From Ilex aquifolium (taxonomy: Eukaryota; Streptophyta; Magnoliopsida; Aquifoliales; Aquifoliaceae), in the NCBI GenBank assembly GCA_951799425.1, contig OX637394.1, positions 1,809,501 through 1,873,500 on the forward strand: DNA of 64,000 bases, written 5' to 3'. Each line of letters opens with the position of its first letter. Position 1 is the stretch's first letter. The translations under genes were made by a program, and so were the position numbers. The notes beneath the pieces were generated by a model. That model worked only from the letters and a program-made list of their open reading frames with translations. It made no database searches and was not told where the DNA came from. Positions 32,319 through 45,900 of this stretch are shown piece after piece.

Positions 32319-34589
32319 GCAAACTTCCATTAGCGATTCACACACACATACACATACCACTTGTTGATTTATTATAACTTTAAGTCAAGAAAGATCGTAT
32401 ACGTGTATACCCCTTACCCCACACCAACACAAACACAAACATAAACTTTCAGTCACACTATTGTTACCTCAAAAAATACATAATTGTGGGGTGACATAAT
32501 AAGACGGTTGAGTGACAATTTAAATAGATAAATTTAATAACTAAATAAAGATAGAAAGTGCAGCAATGATCACTCTGTTAATTATAATTGAGATATAAAA
32601 GGCAATGTGACAAACTAATGTAGTAAATATAAAATTTTCAATTGTTATTGCTAAATAAATGTAGTGTAGATTTATTAATCTACAACAATTACATACAAAG
32701 CTTTCTAATTTAATTCCACAAAGTACAAAATTACTTTTTTGAACCTTTTAGATGTAATTTTTAGCAAAAGAAAACTTTCTTGACTGGTCCTTGTACCATG
32801 GAGTTACTCTATATGTTAATTAGAATGTCTAACATTTAGATCATCTTCAAAATGGAAAACTCCTTTGGAGATGACGATGCACACGACACAACCGGAGCTC
32901 AATGTGACTTTTGATTGGATGGCTAATGGGCATAATTAGGTGAATAGAGAGCAAGCATAATAGAATAAACTGTTCTTAGCCATAAAACACAACATTTTAC
33001 CCAGAAACGCAACATTCCACCTATTGAAATCTCACAAATCAAAAAAAAAACGTACACAATCAATTTAGTGTAATCATTGTCAAGGCATCGTGGTAAAATG
33101 TATTATGACTATGACTATAAATATTAATGTTCTCATGACACCATAATAGAATTGTTACTATTGGCAAATACATTATCTGATGGCATACATAGTTTATTGA
33201 ACTCAACTCAAGCACAATGCAATTTAGGAACTAAAAACAACTCCTCATTGTTCCCAGACAAAAACATAAAGCCTCTATCAATCAAAAAAAAAAATATTTT
33301 TTCCTAAAAAACAATGAGTTTGCATGGGATAATTTGAGTTAATCATTTCGAACTCAAACCATAATACCAAACCTAAAAACAATGAATTCAAAAGTTAATC
33401 CATGTGGGACAACACACAAATGGAGGACTTCAAGGGCTTTGTCGTGCTCCACATTTGTCCCATCTTTCAAAACAATGCATTCATAAGTGTGAATTATTTA
33501 GCATAGTCCAAAGTTCCTGAAAGGGCAATACACACGACATGATTTCAAACTTTGATGAAGATGAATCTAGGAAAAACTTGGATAAAAATAAATAGAGTTA
33601 AGGCCAATAGGTAAAAACCAAATAGAAAAAATTAGGAAGAAAAAGTGGGTGAATGTGGCAAACCCCATAAGTGGGAAAAGCAAGCAACAGGAGTGCTCAG
33701 CCCAAATATACCCTTGCAAAACACCCACTCCTAAACTTACACAAATAAATCAACAATGTCCTCAAACTTGCATAAACACTAAACACCCAATCACCGCCTA
33801 ATGCTAAAAATTAAAATAAAAAAAATACCTTTTGAAATAAAAATAAAAAATTGAATAAAAAATTAAGTACAAAGCCAACATCATTTTAAGTACTTACTCT
33901 CTAAACAACAAAATTTTATGAAGCAAAATCACAATCAAAAAAATATTTAATTTATCAATGGATGAAGCAAATGCATTATTGTTTGATGCATAATCTTGAG
34001 GGCAAGTTTAAGTCAAATTTAAACAGCGCATCAAACTAAGAATTGATTAAAGATTGAAATTCTGACACAGCCAAAAGCAAGGTTTCAAAATGAGGACCAT
34101 AGATTATCTTAAAGTTTAGATATGTAGACATTGCAACCACTAATGATCTGCAATGTTTACATTTCAAAATTATCTACTCCATAATAGAGAATGCAAGAAG
34201 GAATCAAAACTTCGTGTATAAAACAACATCTAGGAATTGAGTAAACTTATGTATCTCTTAAACAAAACAAAAAAAGCATGTGCTGATCAATCTTTAATCG
34301 ATTCAAGTGGACCAAGAAACCATCAATGGAATACTTACACCTACGTGTCGCGTTTGGCTCATTTTCCTTCCATTTTTTACATTCAACATTTTGTCAATTC
34401 ATCTTCAAGCAATCAAACCAAACTAAACCTTAATATCAGATCCCAAAAAAAAACCAATCTAAATTGCTCCCACTGCAACACACGTTGCATATATCATGTC
34501 TCAGCTATTATAAGTAATGTAAAAGACAAATATATATAATTCTATTAAAAAATCAATAGGAATTAAAAGAAGGAAACCTTTTAATAGCC

Positions 34590-34680
34590 AATCTCTAGAA
34601 TTTGGGGATCTCCTCAAGTAATTCACGCATCAATAGCAAATACAAACACCCACTCCTGGGGGCTGCCTCATCTTTTCTGA
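34590..34680 (-). pseudogene. Second exon-like fragment in Helitron C
   Basis: On the minus strand a TTTTCAG acceptor precedes DEAAPRSGCLYLL and MRELLEEIPKF, then a stop. It is GC-richer than its surroundings. The family is unknown, and it may come from a different donor gene than the fragment at 32,165-32,318. Confidence 0.3.
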
Positions 34681-35643
34681 AAAACCATACAATTTAAACT
34701 TAAATTCCAAAATCCAATCCAAAACCCTAGAATTTGGACATTTTGAAACAATTAAGCAATTACTAATTAGAGACTGTGTCACATAGACAAATATTAGGTC
34801 CAATCAACTCTTTAATTTGAACCAATCACCAACCTCAGATTTTGAACTCAAATCACCTGCAACAAAACCATGACCTAACTCAAAATCACAAATACAAAAT
34901 TAGGGTACCAAATCAGTATACAATCAAAAACAATTTAGGTTACAATCAATACAAAAAAAAATATTTAACAAAAAGGTGTTCTTGCTGTGAAGATGGGTGG
35001 GTTTACGGTGGCCGTGAAAGAGAAACCCTATGACACGGGGTGGGGTGGGGGAGTCGATAGCGTTGGGGTCGTAGACATCGTTGGCAAGAGAAAAATCAGA
35101 GAAAAATGGAAGAGGAGAAGTTGGATAGAGCCAGCGAGAGAGAGGCGTTTCGCGAGTGAGGTAGAGGCAGCGATAAGATAGGGTTGAAATTCGGGGGATG
35201 AGGAGGGAGAATGAAAATATATGGACGGGAGAAATTTTTTGGGAGGGAATGAGGGAGAGAGAAAGAAAATCGAAGGAGAGGAACAAAGTTATAGAGAGAG
35301 GGGGGAGCAAAACCTGGTATTGTCAGTGATAATGGCTGGCGGTTGCTGGCAACGGCGGTGGCGATAGCTGGTAGCGGCGGAGACAGTAGAGAGGGATAAG
35401 TTATGAGAGACAGTGAAAAGCAGGCGTATGGAGAGATGTATTTCGAGTGGGAGTGAGTGAGAGACGTATGAGAGAAATTAGAAATATATTTCAGGTTGAG
35501 ATAAGTCTTGAGAGTCCTGTAATTATAGTAATTACAGGCTTGTTGAAATTGGAGGAGTTTGGACCGTTAGATAAAAAACCTGAAAATGATATGAGTCGCG
35601 AAAAGCTCAAGACAAACCAATCTAACTACTTTATTATATAGAT

Positions 35644-35915
35644 ATAACATTAAACAGTAATATGTTCAAAAAAAAATAATAATAATATCAAACAGTAATA
35701 TACTCAATAACTAACTTAATTAAAATTTTAACCATTGCAATAGAGTGACAACACACAGTGAGTATTATTTTGTTGTGGGCAAGACAATAGTTTTAAGTAC
35801 TCACATATGGTTTCACTCTATTGCAATTATTAAGTTTTTAATTAAATTTTTTATTGAGTATGTTACTGTTTAATGTTATTATTTTTTTATTGAATATATT
35901 ATTGTTTGAAAATAT
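35644..35915. mobile_element. Palindromic MITE next to Helitron C
   Basis: The left arm has TAACATTAAACAGTAATATG and TATACTCAATAACT, then TTGCAATAGAGTGACAAC. The right arm mirrors them: TTTCACTCTATTGCAATTA, TTATTGAGTATGTTACTG and TTTAATGTTATTATT. The arms are about 130 bp with a short GTGAGTATT/AAGTACTCAC centre. It is non-coding. Helitron C ends at its left edge, so one element may have inserted at the border of the other. Confidence 0.65.
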
Positions 35916-36230
35916 TGAGACTAACAATGATAGGTAATATTTATGATAGGAGTAATTAGGTAATAAAAAAAAATTAAAATATGAATTTAATGACAATAAT
36001 TTGATGAAAATGAAGATTTAATAGAATATAAGTTTGACTGTAATATTTAAAGCAAAATAAATTTTTAAAAAAATATCAATGGTTAAATATCCGCAAAAAA
36101 GAAATAATATCGCAGCACAACCGACAATCATGTCATTTTCGTTTTCTTTTTTTATTTTTATTTTTCGAGTAACCGATAACCATCCCCAAAAAATAATATT
36201 AAAAAAAAAAAAACGCACCGAGTAAGTTCT
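35916..36230. other. AT-rich presumed promoter region of the LEC14B-like gene
   Basis: Sequence between the MITE and the first exon of the WD40 gene. It is AT-rich with A-runs; no TATA box or named motif can be supported. Confidence 0.35.
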
Positions 36231-36293
36231 CCCAAAGAACGAGCAATATCTCCCAACGAACGAGGAATATCTTCCAACGAACGAGCAATATCT
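36231..36293. repeat. Three 21-bp tandem repeats in the gene's upstream region
   Basis: Three consecutive 21-bp units (36,231-36,251, 36,252-36,272, 36,273-36,293), each of the form YCCAAMGAACGAGSAATATC plus T. They lie just before a non-coding first exon that ends in a consensus splice donor (CCGAAGAG/GTGAGT at 36,350). They are therefore at the transcription start or in the 5' UTR. Confidence 0.7.
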
Positions 36294-36945
36294 GGATATC
36301 TTTACACTCTCTAATGTTATCCAAGTGAAAAATTGATCGTCTCCGAAGAGGTGAGTTATACTCTGATTATTACTCTTTCATTGAATAATCTCTGTTTTAT
36401 CTTGTCCTATACAATTTTCGTTGAGTTTGTTTATATTTTTGTTTTTGTGCATGTGTTATCTTGGTTGACTCAGTTGATTTCGTTATAGTTCATGGAAAAT
36501 CTAACACTAACTCACTCTGAATTTGGTTTTTTTTTTTCTTAACAAGAAATAAAATGAGCTAATTCTGGGTAACACATTGAGAAATATTCAGCTGATTATA
36601 TCAAATTCATCACTGAAATCAATAATATATAGTCCTATTATCTTTGGCTTTTCTTCTATGGTAGATGTATCCACAGCTATGTATTGTTTTACAGAAGAAG
36701 TGGAATTAAGTGCATTCATTTATAAGCCATGAACTTGCATCTCCAGCTGCGTGAGCATACAGTAAGCTATTTATGTATATGTCAGGAATCTACCTCTTGT
36801 TTTGCAGGATTGGTTGGTCATGTCAAAACCCAGATGGGAATGATAAGAAGGCTTAACTGTGTCTAGCGCATGTCCATACCAAGTATCTGCAGTAGTTTTG
36901 ATTGAAATGTATGTTGTAGCAAGGGAGGCTGTCATCATTAATGCA

Positions 36946-39900
36946 ATGGGTTACACTATGAGTAGATTGGGGATAGATTCCGCACCATGCGAGGATGGCA
37001 AGTCCACCAATGAAGTTGGCGATAGTCATGGACCCAGCAAATCATTCAATTATTTGGACCATGAAATTGCTCAGCTCACAAAGCTTAGGTCAGGACCACA
37101 TGAAAACTACAGCCGAGTCCTTCCCGGGAAGCGGGAATTTCCTGTTTCGACAGTGAAGATGTTGGTGGGACGAGAAGCAAATTATTCAGGAAGGGGGAAG
37201 TTCTCTTCTGCAGATTGTTGTCATGTTCTAAGTAAATCTTTGCCTGTCAATGGTCCTTGGGTTGTTGACGAGATGGGAACCAGGGCTTATGTCTCCCAAT
37301 TCTCTACTGACGGCTCCCTTTTCATTTCTGGTTTTCAGGTGTTTGTTACTGTCCTTCTATGAATTTGAATTTGTGGGATCAAAAAGACTCATGAAACTTT
37401 TATCTGGAAATTCAGATTTTTTCTCACTCGTCTATTGGGTGCCAAGGAAGAAATTAAAAATGGATATCATCAGGTGTTGTTTTGGTTTCTGAAAGTTCAC
37501 TCAACTAAGTCAAAAATTGATGTCATTGCCATTCCACTGTCAGCCAGATAAAATTCTGTGGCGGTCTGACATCGTTTATGATTCTCACATTTGTTTTTTT
37601 TTCTTTTACTTTTAAAACAGGGAAGCCACATTAAAATTTACAATGTGGACAGAGGGTGGAAAGTTCATAAGAATATTCTTGCTAGAAGCTTGCGATGGAC
37701 TGTCACTGATACATCTCTTTCACCCAATCAACAATATCTCGTGAGTTCTCATGGTGTTATTTAGAGTGGCTATGCATGTAAGGTTTTTCTTTAATTTAAT
37801 TATCTCTTCTGTGTGTCTGTGTCTCACAGGCACACATATTAGCACGTGTTGTTTTGCTTTCTGGCTATGAAATGTACAAGGTACAGGGTGTTTTGTTCCT
37901 TGGGCAACCTATTAGAAGAATTTCCATGCTGTAAATGGGATGCTTTAGTTGTCTCTTGCGCTTATTGAAAAGTGAAACCTTTTTGAGAATTCCCACAATG
38001 TTCGTGAATAACGTGGTGTCATTAATGTTTATACACGGTTAGCGCATTATCAGTTGTTAATCTCGACGATGTTGTTTTTGTGAGATCATGTGAAATGGTG
38101 ATGCACACTTACAGGCTGGTAATACAGTTTTTTATGTGAGCCAGGAATACTGTTTCTATTTGTGTGGCAGATACATTTTATGCAGTCATGGCTAGCCTTT
38201 ATCTTCTTTATCTATTTTTTCTTTTCTATCTTGGTTCCTTTAGTGAGGTGGGCGTGGGCCTTGGTAATTGGTATAGCATTAAGGTTGCTCATCTTGGTTT
38301 CTTCGGCCATGTCTAGCTCTTCTATCTCATCTCTTTTGGACAAGAAAGTAGAGTGACTTTAGCTTCTTAAAACAGTGACATCATCCTCCAAAAAGGTTGT
38401 AAAAAGTTTGATTGTGGCAAGTGTACTACTTACCCACTTTGATGTGTTGATGCCATAGTTAAACTAACACAATATCTTACGTACTTAGCATAATTTTTTT
38501 TTTAAATCTCTGGTGTATAAAGTCACGTGATGTAATATTACAAAAGTTATCTATTTGTGTATTTTTTTTAAATTCTGAGACTAACTGACTGACTAGAGTT
38601 GAGTAATTTGCTTTCTCTTGGTTTGAATCATAGATTTCTCCATGGCCCAAAGCACACATTTTTGTTATTCTTCTTCCCTTTTAATCACATTCTCTTATGG
38701 ATATTGTTATTGCAGGCTTATGCCACCATGGCACCTATTGTCCATATTGTTAATGTTGGATCTGCTGCAAGGGAGTCTCTTGCAAACATCACAGTAAGAA
38801 GTACAAAATTTGTTTATTTTGGAGTTCATTAGACGTGGCTATTGGTTCATTAAGACAAATTTGTGTTATGGGGAATGGGGACAAAATGCTAGTATAGTGT
38901 TCACCAATCTCTATTATTCTTCTATTCATGGAGAATTGAATGCTTAGAAACATTCCATACTGCTGAACAAAATGAAATAAGCGTGCCAGGCTATGGCCGA
39001 GGGTTTTCCAATGTTTGAATTTCCTCAAGTACTGTTATTTGGCCATCGGTTGGAGTCTCTCCCCCCCCCCCCCAAAAAAAAAAAAGGCACACACACACAA
39101 CCAAAAAAAAGAACAAATAAAATCTTTTCAACATATCTGATCGAGGGTGGAATGGACAAAGATGATGAAAGACAGAAAAGAATATACTATACCCCCAACA
39201 TGCAACACAAGAAACTCAGTGGAGCACTGGTGATCCTGGAAATTTCCATTAGCAGTCTCACTTCGTCAATTGTTTGGCCAAGAAATGAATTTTTAACAAT
39301 TCACATTGTTTTCTGTGGTACCCTTTGTCTATTCTTTATTTTGAATAGAATCTGGGTTTAGAAATTTAATATTGACAGTCTTCCCTAAAGGGTGTTCTTA
39401 GCGAACTGTTAATATCAATCATTGCCTGCTTGCTATAGCTTTCATGGTCATTGAGAGGGTAAAAATGGTAACTGATATAACGCACATGCCTGAATTCCAT
39501 CTCTAAACCCTTTGGTCACTTAGCCTTACGGAGAGCTTAATTGCGTCAGTTGAGGATTTTTTAGTTGTATTTTCAGTTCTCGTTGTTTTCCTTTCTGGAT
39601 TTTCTTTACCTTCTAACCCACCAATTGCTTCATATTTGCTCCATTTATCATGCAGGAGATTCATGATGGTCTGGATTTTTCCTCTCATGATGATGGGGGG
39701 TACTCCTTTGGAATCTTTTCTGTGAAATTTTCAACTGATGGGCGAGAACTTGTGGCTGGGAGCAATGATGATTCCATTTATGTTTATGATCTTGAAGCAA
39801 ATAAGCTTTCCCTTCGCATTTCGGCACATATGGTAAAGATACTATGACTATAAACATCTATAATATATTGTTCTTAGTTTGATTTGCATTACTGTTGCCT

Positions 39901-42900
39901 GTGGAGAATTACTGCTGCATAACTCCATGGCATCAGTTAGTTAAAACGTGGTGGTGACATTCAAGTTAATTAGCTCTATTTTGTAGATATCTTCCCATCA
40001 AATTTATGCTCTAGTGTTTATCATATAACTTGGATAACTTTTTCTTTATTGGTTGCTATCACCCATATACTTGAGTTGCCAGTCCAAAGTTATCTCAAGT
40101 TGTCTGCGCTATCAAGACCGCTTGTACTTAGTGGCCCCATCACAATTATTGGACCACAAGTACTACTGTGTTCCTTCTGCTTTTCTAATGTCTTTTGGAT
40201 TACGTTTGGACCAGAATTTCTTTGACAGCACACCATTGAATGTGTGAAGAAGAATAAATAGAAAGAAGGGGAAGAAGAGGAGCAAAGAATTCTCAAGTGA
40301 ATCCATGTAAATAGGCTATGTGAACTTGTTTTTTGAATCAATCTACTGAGATTATATCTTGTAGAAGGAAGCAGAATACCCCGCTAAGATAAATATTTGT
40401 TATTCTTGTTAAAGTCATCCAACTCATAACCAATTTGCTAATAACCTTAGGCAAGGTTAAGCAAAGTTAAATTCATCCAACTCATAACCAACTCAACCAT
40501 ACAACCTTAGGCAAAGTTAATATTTCGATGTGGTATACAAGCTTACTTCACACCATCCCTAACGTGCGACCTTGGCTCACACGTTGGCTTACAAACTTAA
40601 ATGAAACAAACAAACTGACAACCATACTGAAAATTTTAAATGGGTAAGAGGCTTGGCTCACTGAGGCCCAACCCTGAAACCATAATAGAGGCAACCAACC
40701 AAAACTAATTGGCAAAGGATGGAGAGGCTCCTCTATTATATAAACCAACATGGATTCAAAATCTTTTCACCATTCTGTCACTCAAATTGTTTTTACAAAG
40801 GCCAATGTTGTTTTCAGTTTGTTTTGGGCATAAATGTCTGTGATGTCAGCATCTGCTCATTGAATGATCTGCAATTCCAGAGAAAATTATTAGGCGTGTT
40901 TGACATGTTGGAGTATTCTCACATATTAGTATTAGGGGTAGTTTAGTCGTTTACTTCATTTTATATTTGCCCTACTATATAAGGTTTTTATGGTGTATTT
41001 TATGTCGTGTGGTAATAGAGACCTAAGAAGTACGGACACGAATAGGGGATACGGATATAACATGACACAGACACATTAGGGGACTTGCTAGATATTTTAT
41101 ATATACTAGGGTATGTCCGTGCAAAACACGTTTTTTGCACCTTTTTTTTTTATTTTTTATCATGATTAAAAGGTTGAATGTAAATAGACTGGGTTTTTGG
41201 AGTTAAAAAGTTAAAATTTATCTCGCAATATAAGTCGGCGGATCTAAACGATTTTGACTATCGTTGTGTTTTATGTATGCAGGACTATATGTTTTATTAT
41301 ATTATATATATATATGATAAAATAAATATATTTTAATGATAATTATCCAGTTCATTCTTTTCTTAATTCTAACAATTTACATCACGATATCATCGAATAA
41401 AAAAAATATCAAATATACTAATACACATTCATCATAAACATTCATGATTAAACAATAAATGACTACTAAAATTTTATTTTCAAAAATATTTTACTTTGTA
41501 ACCCTAATTTTCATTCAATTTCAAAAAGCCCTCATTTCATAATCCTATTTTTCATCAAATTTACTTTCATATAAAAAGTTTATTCCATTTGTATATAATT
41601 TCATAATCGTATCCAAATTATATTTATATTGGTGTCCTATGTTCGTGTAGTGATTGTATCTCTTTTATTCTATATCTTTGACTCTTATCTCTTTAAAATT
41701 ACAAAAAAAAATAAAAAAAAATCTCTTATTTATAAAGTTTCTTGACAAGTTTTAAAATTTTTGAAAAAAAAAAAACCCAAAACGTGTCCATTGACATGTC
41801 AGTCACATGTCTCCAACATATCCCTGTGTTAGAGAATACATTGCGTCCTAAGAAGCATGGACACGGACACGGACACGGACACGCCGATACGACATTTCTT
41901 AAAAAAGTAGGACACGGACACGCTACAAAAAATTATATTTTGTATATAACATTATATAATTTATTGCAAATATAGTGATAATGATATACAATTCATAAAA
42001 AAATTAGTATTTTATGATAAAAAAAACCTAATGTCTAGTCAGCTGTGTGAATTTTTAGACTAAAACATCCTCATTATAGTCAATAATCATCAATTTTTTT
42101 TTGTAGACAATGTGTACGTAGTATAATTTAAATAATTGCTCTCATTTTCTCAATTTCTCTTTTTTAAAATTTTTATGCATCTTTTGTTTTTATTATTATA
42201 TTTGGAGTACAACTTTAATATGTCTAGTATTAATAATTATATGTTCTCAAATTTTTAAGCTTTGTTAATCACATTTCAACAAATGTCTATTGTTTAGTAA
42301 TAGACACGTTCTAAAGAAGTGTCTGACACGTCACCAAAGAAGTGTCTGACACGTGTCCGAAATAAAAAATTTATCATTTAATTATGGACACGGATAAAAG
42401 AGTATTGGACATGTGTTCGAGAGTTTCCGAAGAGTGTCGGTGTTCGACACGGATACGTTACGTTCTCGAAAGTGTCCGTGCTTCATAAAGGGTGCTAACA
42501 TTCCTCTTCCATTGCACAACCCTTGGGCTTCCTCAATTGAGTATCCCATTGCTTGCATCATTCGAAAAGCTTTTGTATCGTATACCTTAAGCCCCTTTTT
42601 GGGCTTTATAGTATTTATTTTATTTTTGGATAAATCAAATATAGTATCTGCTAATATGCTTCTGCTTTCATCTTCTTCTACTCACCATCTCTGATTTACT
42701 TGAAACATTAGTGAGAAGTAGAAGGGACGACACAATTGTCATGCATCCAAGGCTGTCCAAGCAGAACATTGTTTGATGTTTCCACATCAATGGCATAAAG
42801 GGGTATGGTATCCTCCAATTCCTCGATCTTTAATTCAAGTCATACAATGCCCAGAGACCTCAGCCTATTTTGGTTAAATCTTTGGATAAGTCGATTGCTT

Positions 42901-45900
42901 GGGGCCAATCGATGAATAGCAATCCCGAGACATTTTAGCATTCTCAAAGGTAGGAGATTCACAGCCGATCCCCTATCTATCATGATTCTTATTATCTCCG
43001 ATCCATTAAGGTATCCTGAAATGAACAAAGGCCTGCTATGCTTGATGAGTCCTAGTTGCAAATATTGCCCGTAAACGTGATCAAAGCCAAACACTCGGCA
43101 TAAGTTGATTCACTACTTCTCATCTCAACTTGGTTAACTTCATTAGAAAACTCCGCTTGGTTTGTTAATGTGTATACTTGGGGCATCCTTGGTTCTGCAG
43201 ACAATGCTGAGGATTGCAGGAATCTTTGAGACGAAAAGCTATGTGAAGTAAAAGAATAAAAGGTCACTGATTGCTACTAAGAATTTAATAGAACTTTAAA
43301 AAATGTGGGTTTTAAAACCACTTGTGTAGGTCGGGGTTGAGAATTGGGGGGCCTCGCCCTAGTCTTGTCGGCCTAAGCCTCGCTATGAGAACTGACGCTT
43401 TCTTATTCTTTATGAAGAGCTCCGCCTCTACTTCAATTAAAGCGCGCGACTACTCATTCTTAGGTGGACCAACTTAAGCCCTTACCTTACGTTTGCTTCT
43501 GTAAAAGACCCGAAGAGGACTTCAACTGAAACAATACACTTTCCATCGTCCTCAGCGATCTATTTATAGTGGGCTGATGGTGGAAAGTAAAATAGTCATA
43601 AAAATCATAAAGAAAGCCATCTGAACTCGTGCTAATTCTACATGCAAGTGTGTGTCCCTAACGTGTGCAAATATTGGCCAGGAAAAAATATATCAATAAA
43701 ATAATTGGACACTCATTTTAGCGTGTCCGTGTCCCAGACTTGTCCGACACCAACACTCTTGCCAAAATTAAGTGTATGTGTTACTTCCTATAGCGACTAT
43801 TGAGCCGTAATAACATTCTCTTTTCTCTTTTTGTTCTCTCTTCATTTTTTTTGCACTTTGTAATTAATATTATCATGACCAATATGGATAGGGAGGAAAT
43901 TCTGTCATAAAGTAAGGTGGCAATTAATGACACTTAATTCTTCTTCCAGTTGATACTTTTATATTTGGTTTTGAATGAAACATGAAAAATAAAAGCTACT
44001 CTTTTGGCCCTGATAGTAGTACAGGTTTATTTGCTTGATTATTCTGTTCTTTTCTTTAGGCCACAAAATAAATATTTAGGGCTTCTGGGCTTTCTTGCCT
44101 TGTCCTCCATCAGCTCAATCAACCAAAAGAAAATGCCCATAACTTATTTATAGCTCTGGATGCAATATTGAGACAGAAAATTTACCATAATTACCATTTC
44201 TTTGCAATATGTGCATACTCGTGCTTCTAATTTTGTGAACTTCATCTGCACCACTTACTCTTGAACTTATCCTTGCATGGCCCGAATAAGTCTCCTACTG
44301 TCCTTTAGAGTTTGCCATTTGGCAGAATTTTATTTGAATATATTCCTTTCCTTTTTGCAGTCTGACGTTAACACGGTATGCTTTGCTGATGAAAGTGGCC
44401 ATCTCATTTATTCTGGAAGTGATGATAATCTCTGTAAGGTAAGTTTGTTGGACCATAGAGTCTTCAGAATGTCATTCTTCTATATAAGGCATTTGCATGA
44501 ACAAGTCTATATTGTATGTAACAGAAATTTCATGGCGATTATACTGAATGGAAGACATTAGTTATGTTTGACAATAACTTCTTTGTCTAAACAACAATCA
44601 TACAAAGATACAAACTGGCTGAGTCATATATTTGACTCAAAAGCTTCCGTTCTAAGACCAATACATGTTCTTTGTAATCCACGAGTGTCAATTGACTCGT
44701 GGTTGACTTAGAGACATGTTGAACGAGTTGTCTGAGCCATTGTTTTGCGACACAACGATATTGTTCCTGAATCATTCACACTGTTTAACTTCTTGTGTCT
44801 AATACCTCGTGCGTATGGCTTGAAATCGTTCCATGATGCCGCATATACATCTCAGTGTCACCCATGTCGATGGCCAAGATCACAACATGGAACCAACTCA
44901 ACTTTATTTTACTGGACAAAGACTTGTCCTAACATTCTTGGGCTCTAATTTCCCAAGCACCAAAATGTTCACTTCCCATATTCTCATGATCGAACAATTA
45001 ATAGTTTCCTATTCACTGATATATTATCATGTGACCTATTCCTGTGGATCGAAAAGGAATTGGATGAAATTAGAAATTGATGATTAGGGTTGTAAGAATT
45101 AATTTTGTTATCATTTTAATGAGGGTTTTTATGGTTATCTATACATAGATGGTTTTGAAAAAGACTTGATTATCAATGAAATATTGGATGTCGATCTTTC
45201 TTCCTGTTTTGGTCTGAATTGATATCTTGGCTTCTTGAATCTCACTCTCTTCTTTCAGGACAATGTATTCTTCTCCTTGTTGTGCGTCACCTATTTGTAA
45301 CCGATAGCCCCGATCCTTAGTTTAGTTGTTGACGATGAACTTATGGGTTGTCCTCAACTGAGTTATTTGATGGACACTTTATCACTCCTTAAAAATTATA
45401 TCCAAGAGTTTGATCTTTTTTGGATATTGTATAAGAACATGAACTATTTCTGATTCGTTCACTCATGTAAGTTGTAAATGTGATAGCATGAGAATTTTGA
45501 AGCATTTATTTTCTAGTTTAGATTGCTTGAGGATAGCCATTTCTTGTCTTTCTTAATACCCAAAGTTTGTGACTTAGCCCTCAGGAAGACAGTAGTATAG
45601 GTTCTTTTTTCCCTCTAATGCTTGAGGAGAACTGTTATCTTTCCCCAAGAAAATGAAGTACTGAGGCAACTCAAAGACACCTAAGGTAGGTGACAAGATT
45701 ATAGGGTGGCCGAACACTATATATATTTGTCATGAGAAATTGTTATTATAAGAATTTTGAAGTGAACTTCCGAAACTCAAATAAGATGACTTGTGACACT
45801 GAAATGCAATGAATTTAATATCCATATTAGTTTGTTGTGTCGGATATTAATAAGGAATGCAAGATAACTTGTTACCTTGTTTAGGTTTGGGACAGACGTT

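Larger units (their letters stand above)
31781..35642 (-). mobile_element. Non-autonomous Helitron C, 3.9 kb, directly abutting Helitron B
   Basis: On the minus strand it starts TCTATATAATAAAGTAGTTA at 35,642, preceded by A, and ends GGACAATTACTAG at 31,781. A perfect hairpin GTGCC-TTTA-GGCAC lies nine bases before the CTAG. The next base is the T of the TC start of Helitron B. The GAGTTACATAGTGCC and GAGTAACACAGTGCC 3' ends of C and B are clearly related. The interior is AT-rich, without Rep/helicase, and carries exon-like scraps at 32,165-32,318 and 34,590-34,680. The GC-richer 35,000-35,400 (AGAGAGAGG-rich) looks like captured leader DNA. Confidence 0.85.

Noticed and set aside
28981-35642. 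Autonomous Helitron with Rep/helicase
   Set aside because: No HUH-Rep or PIF1-type helicase motif is present in any frame of either element.
36231-36293. CRISPR-like short repeats
   Set aside because: The 21-bp units are directly adjacent without spacers and lie in a plant gene leader.
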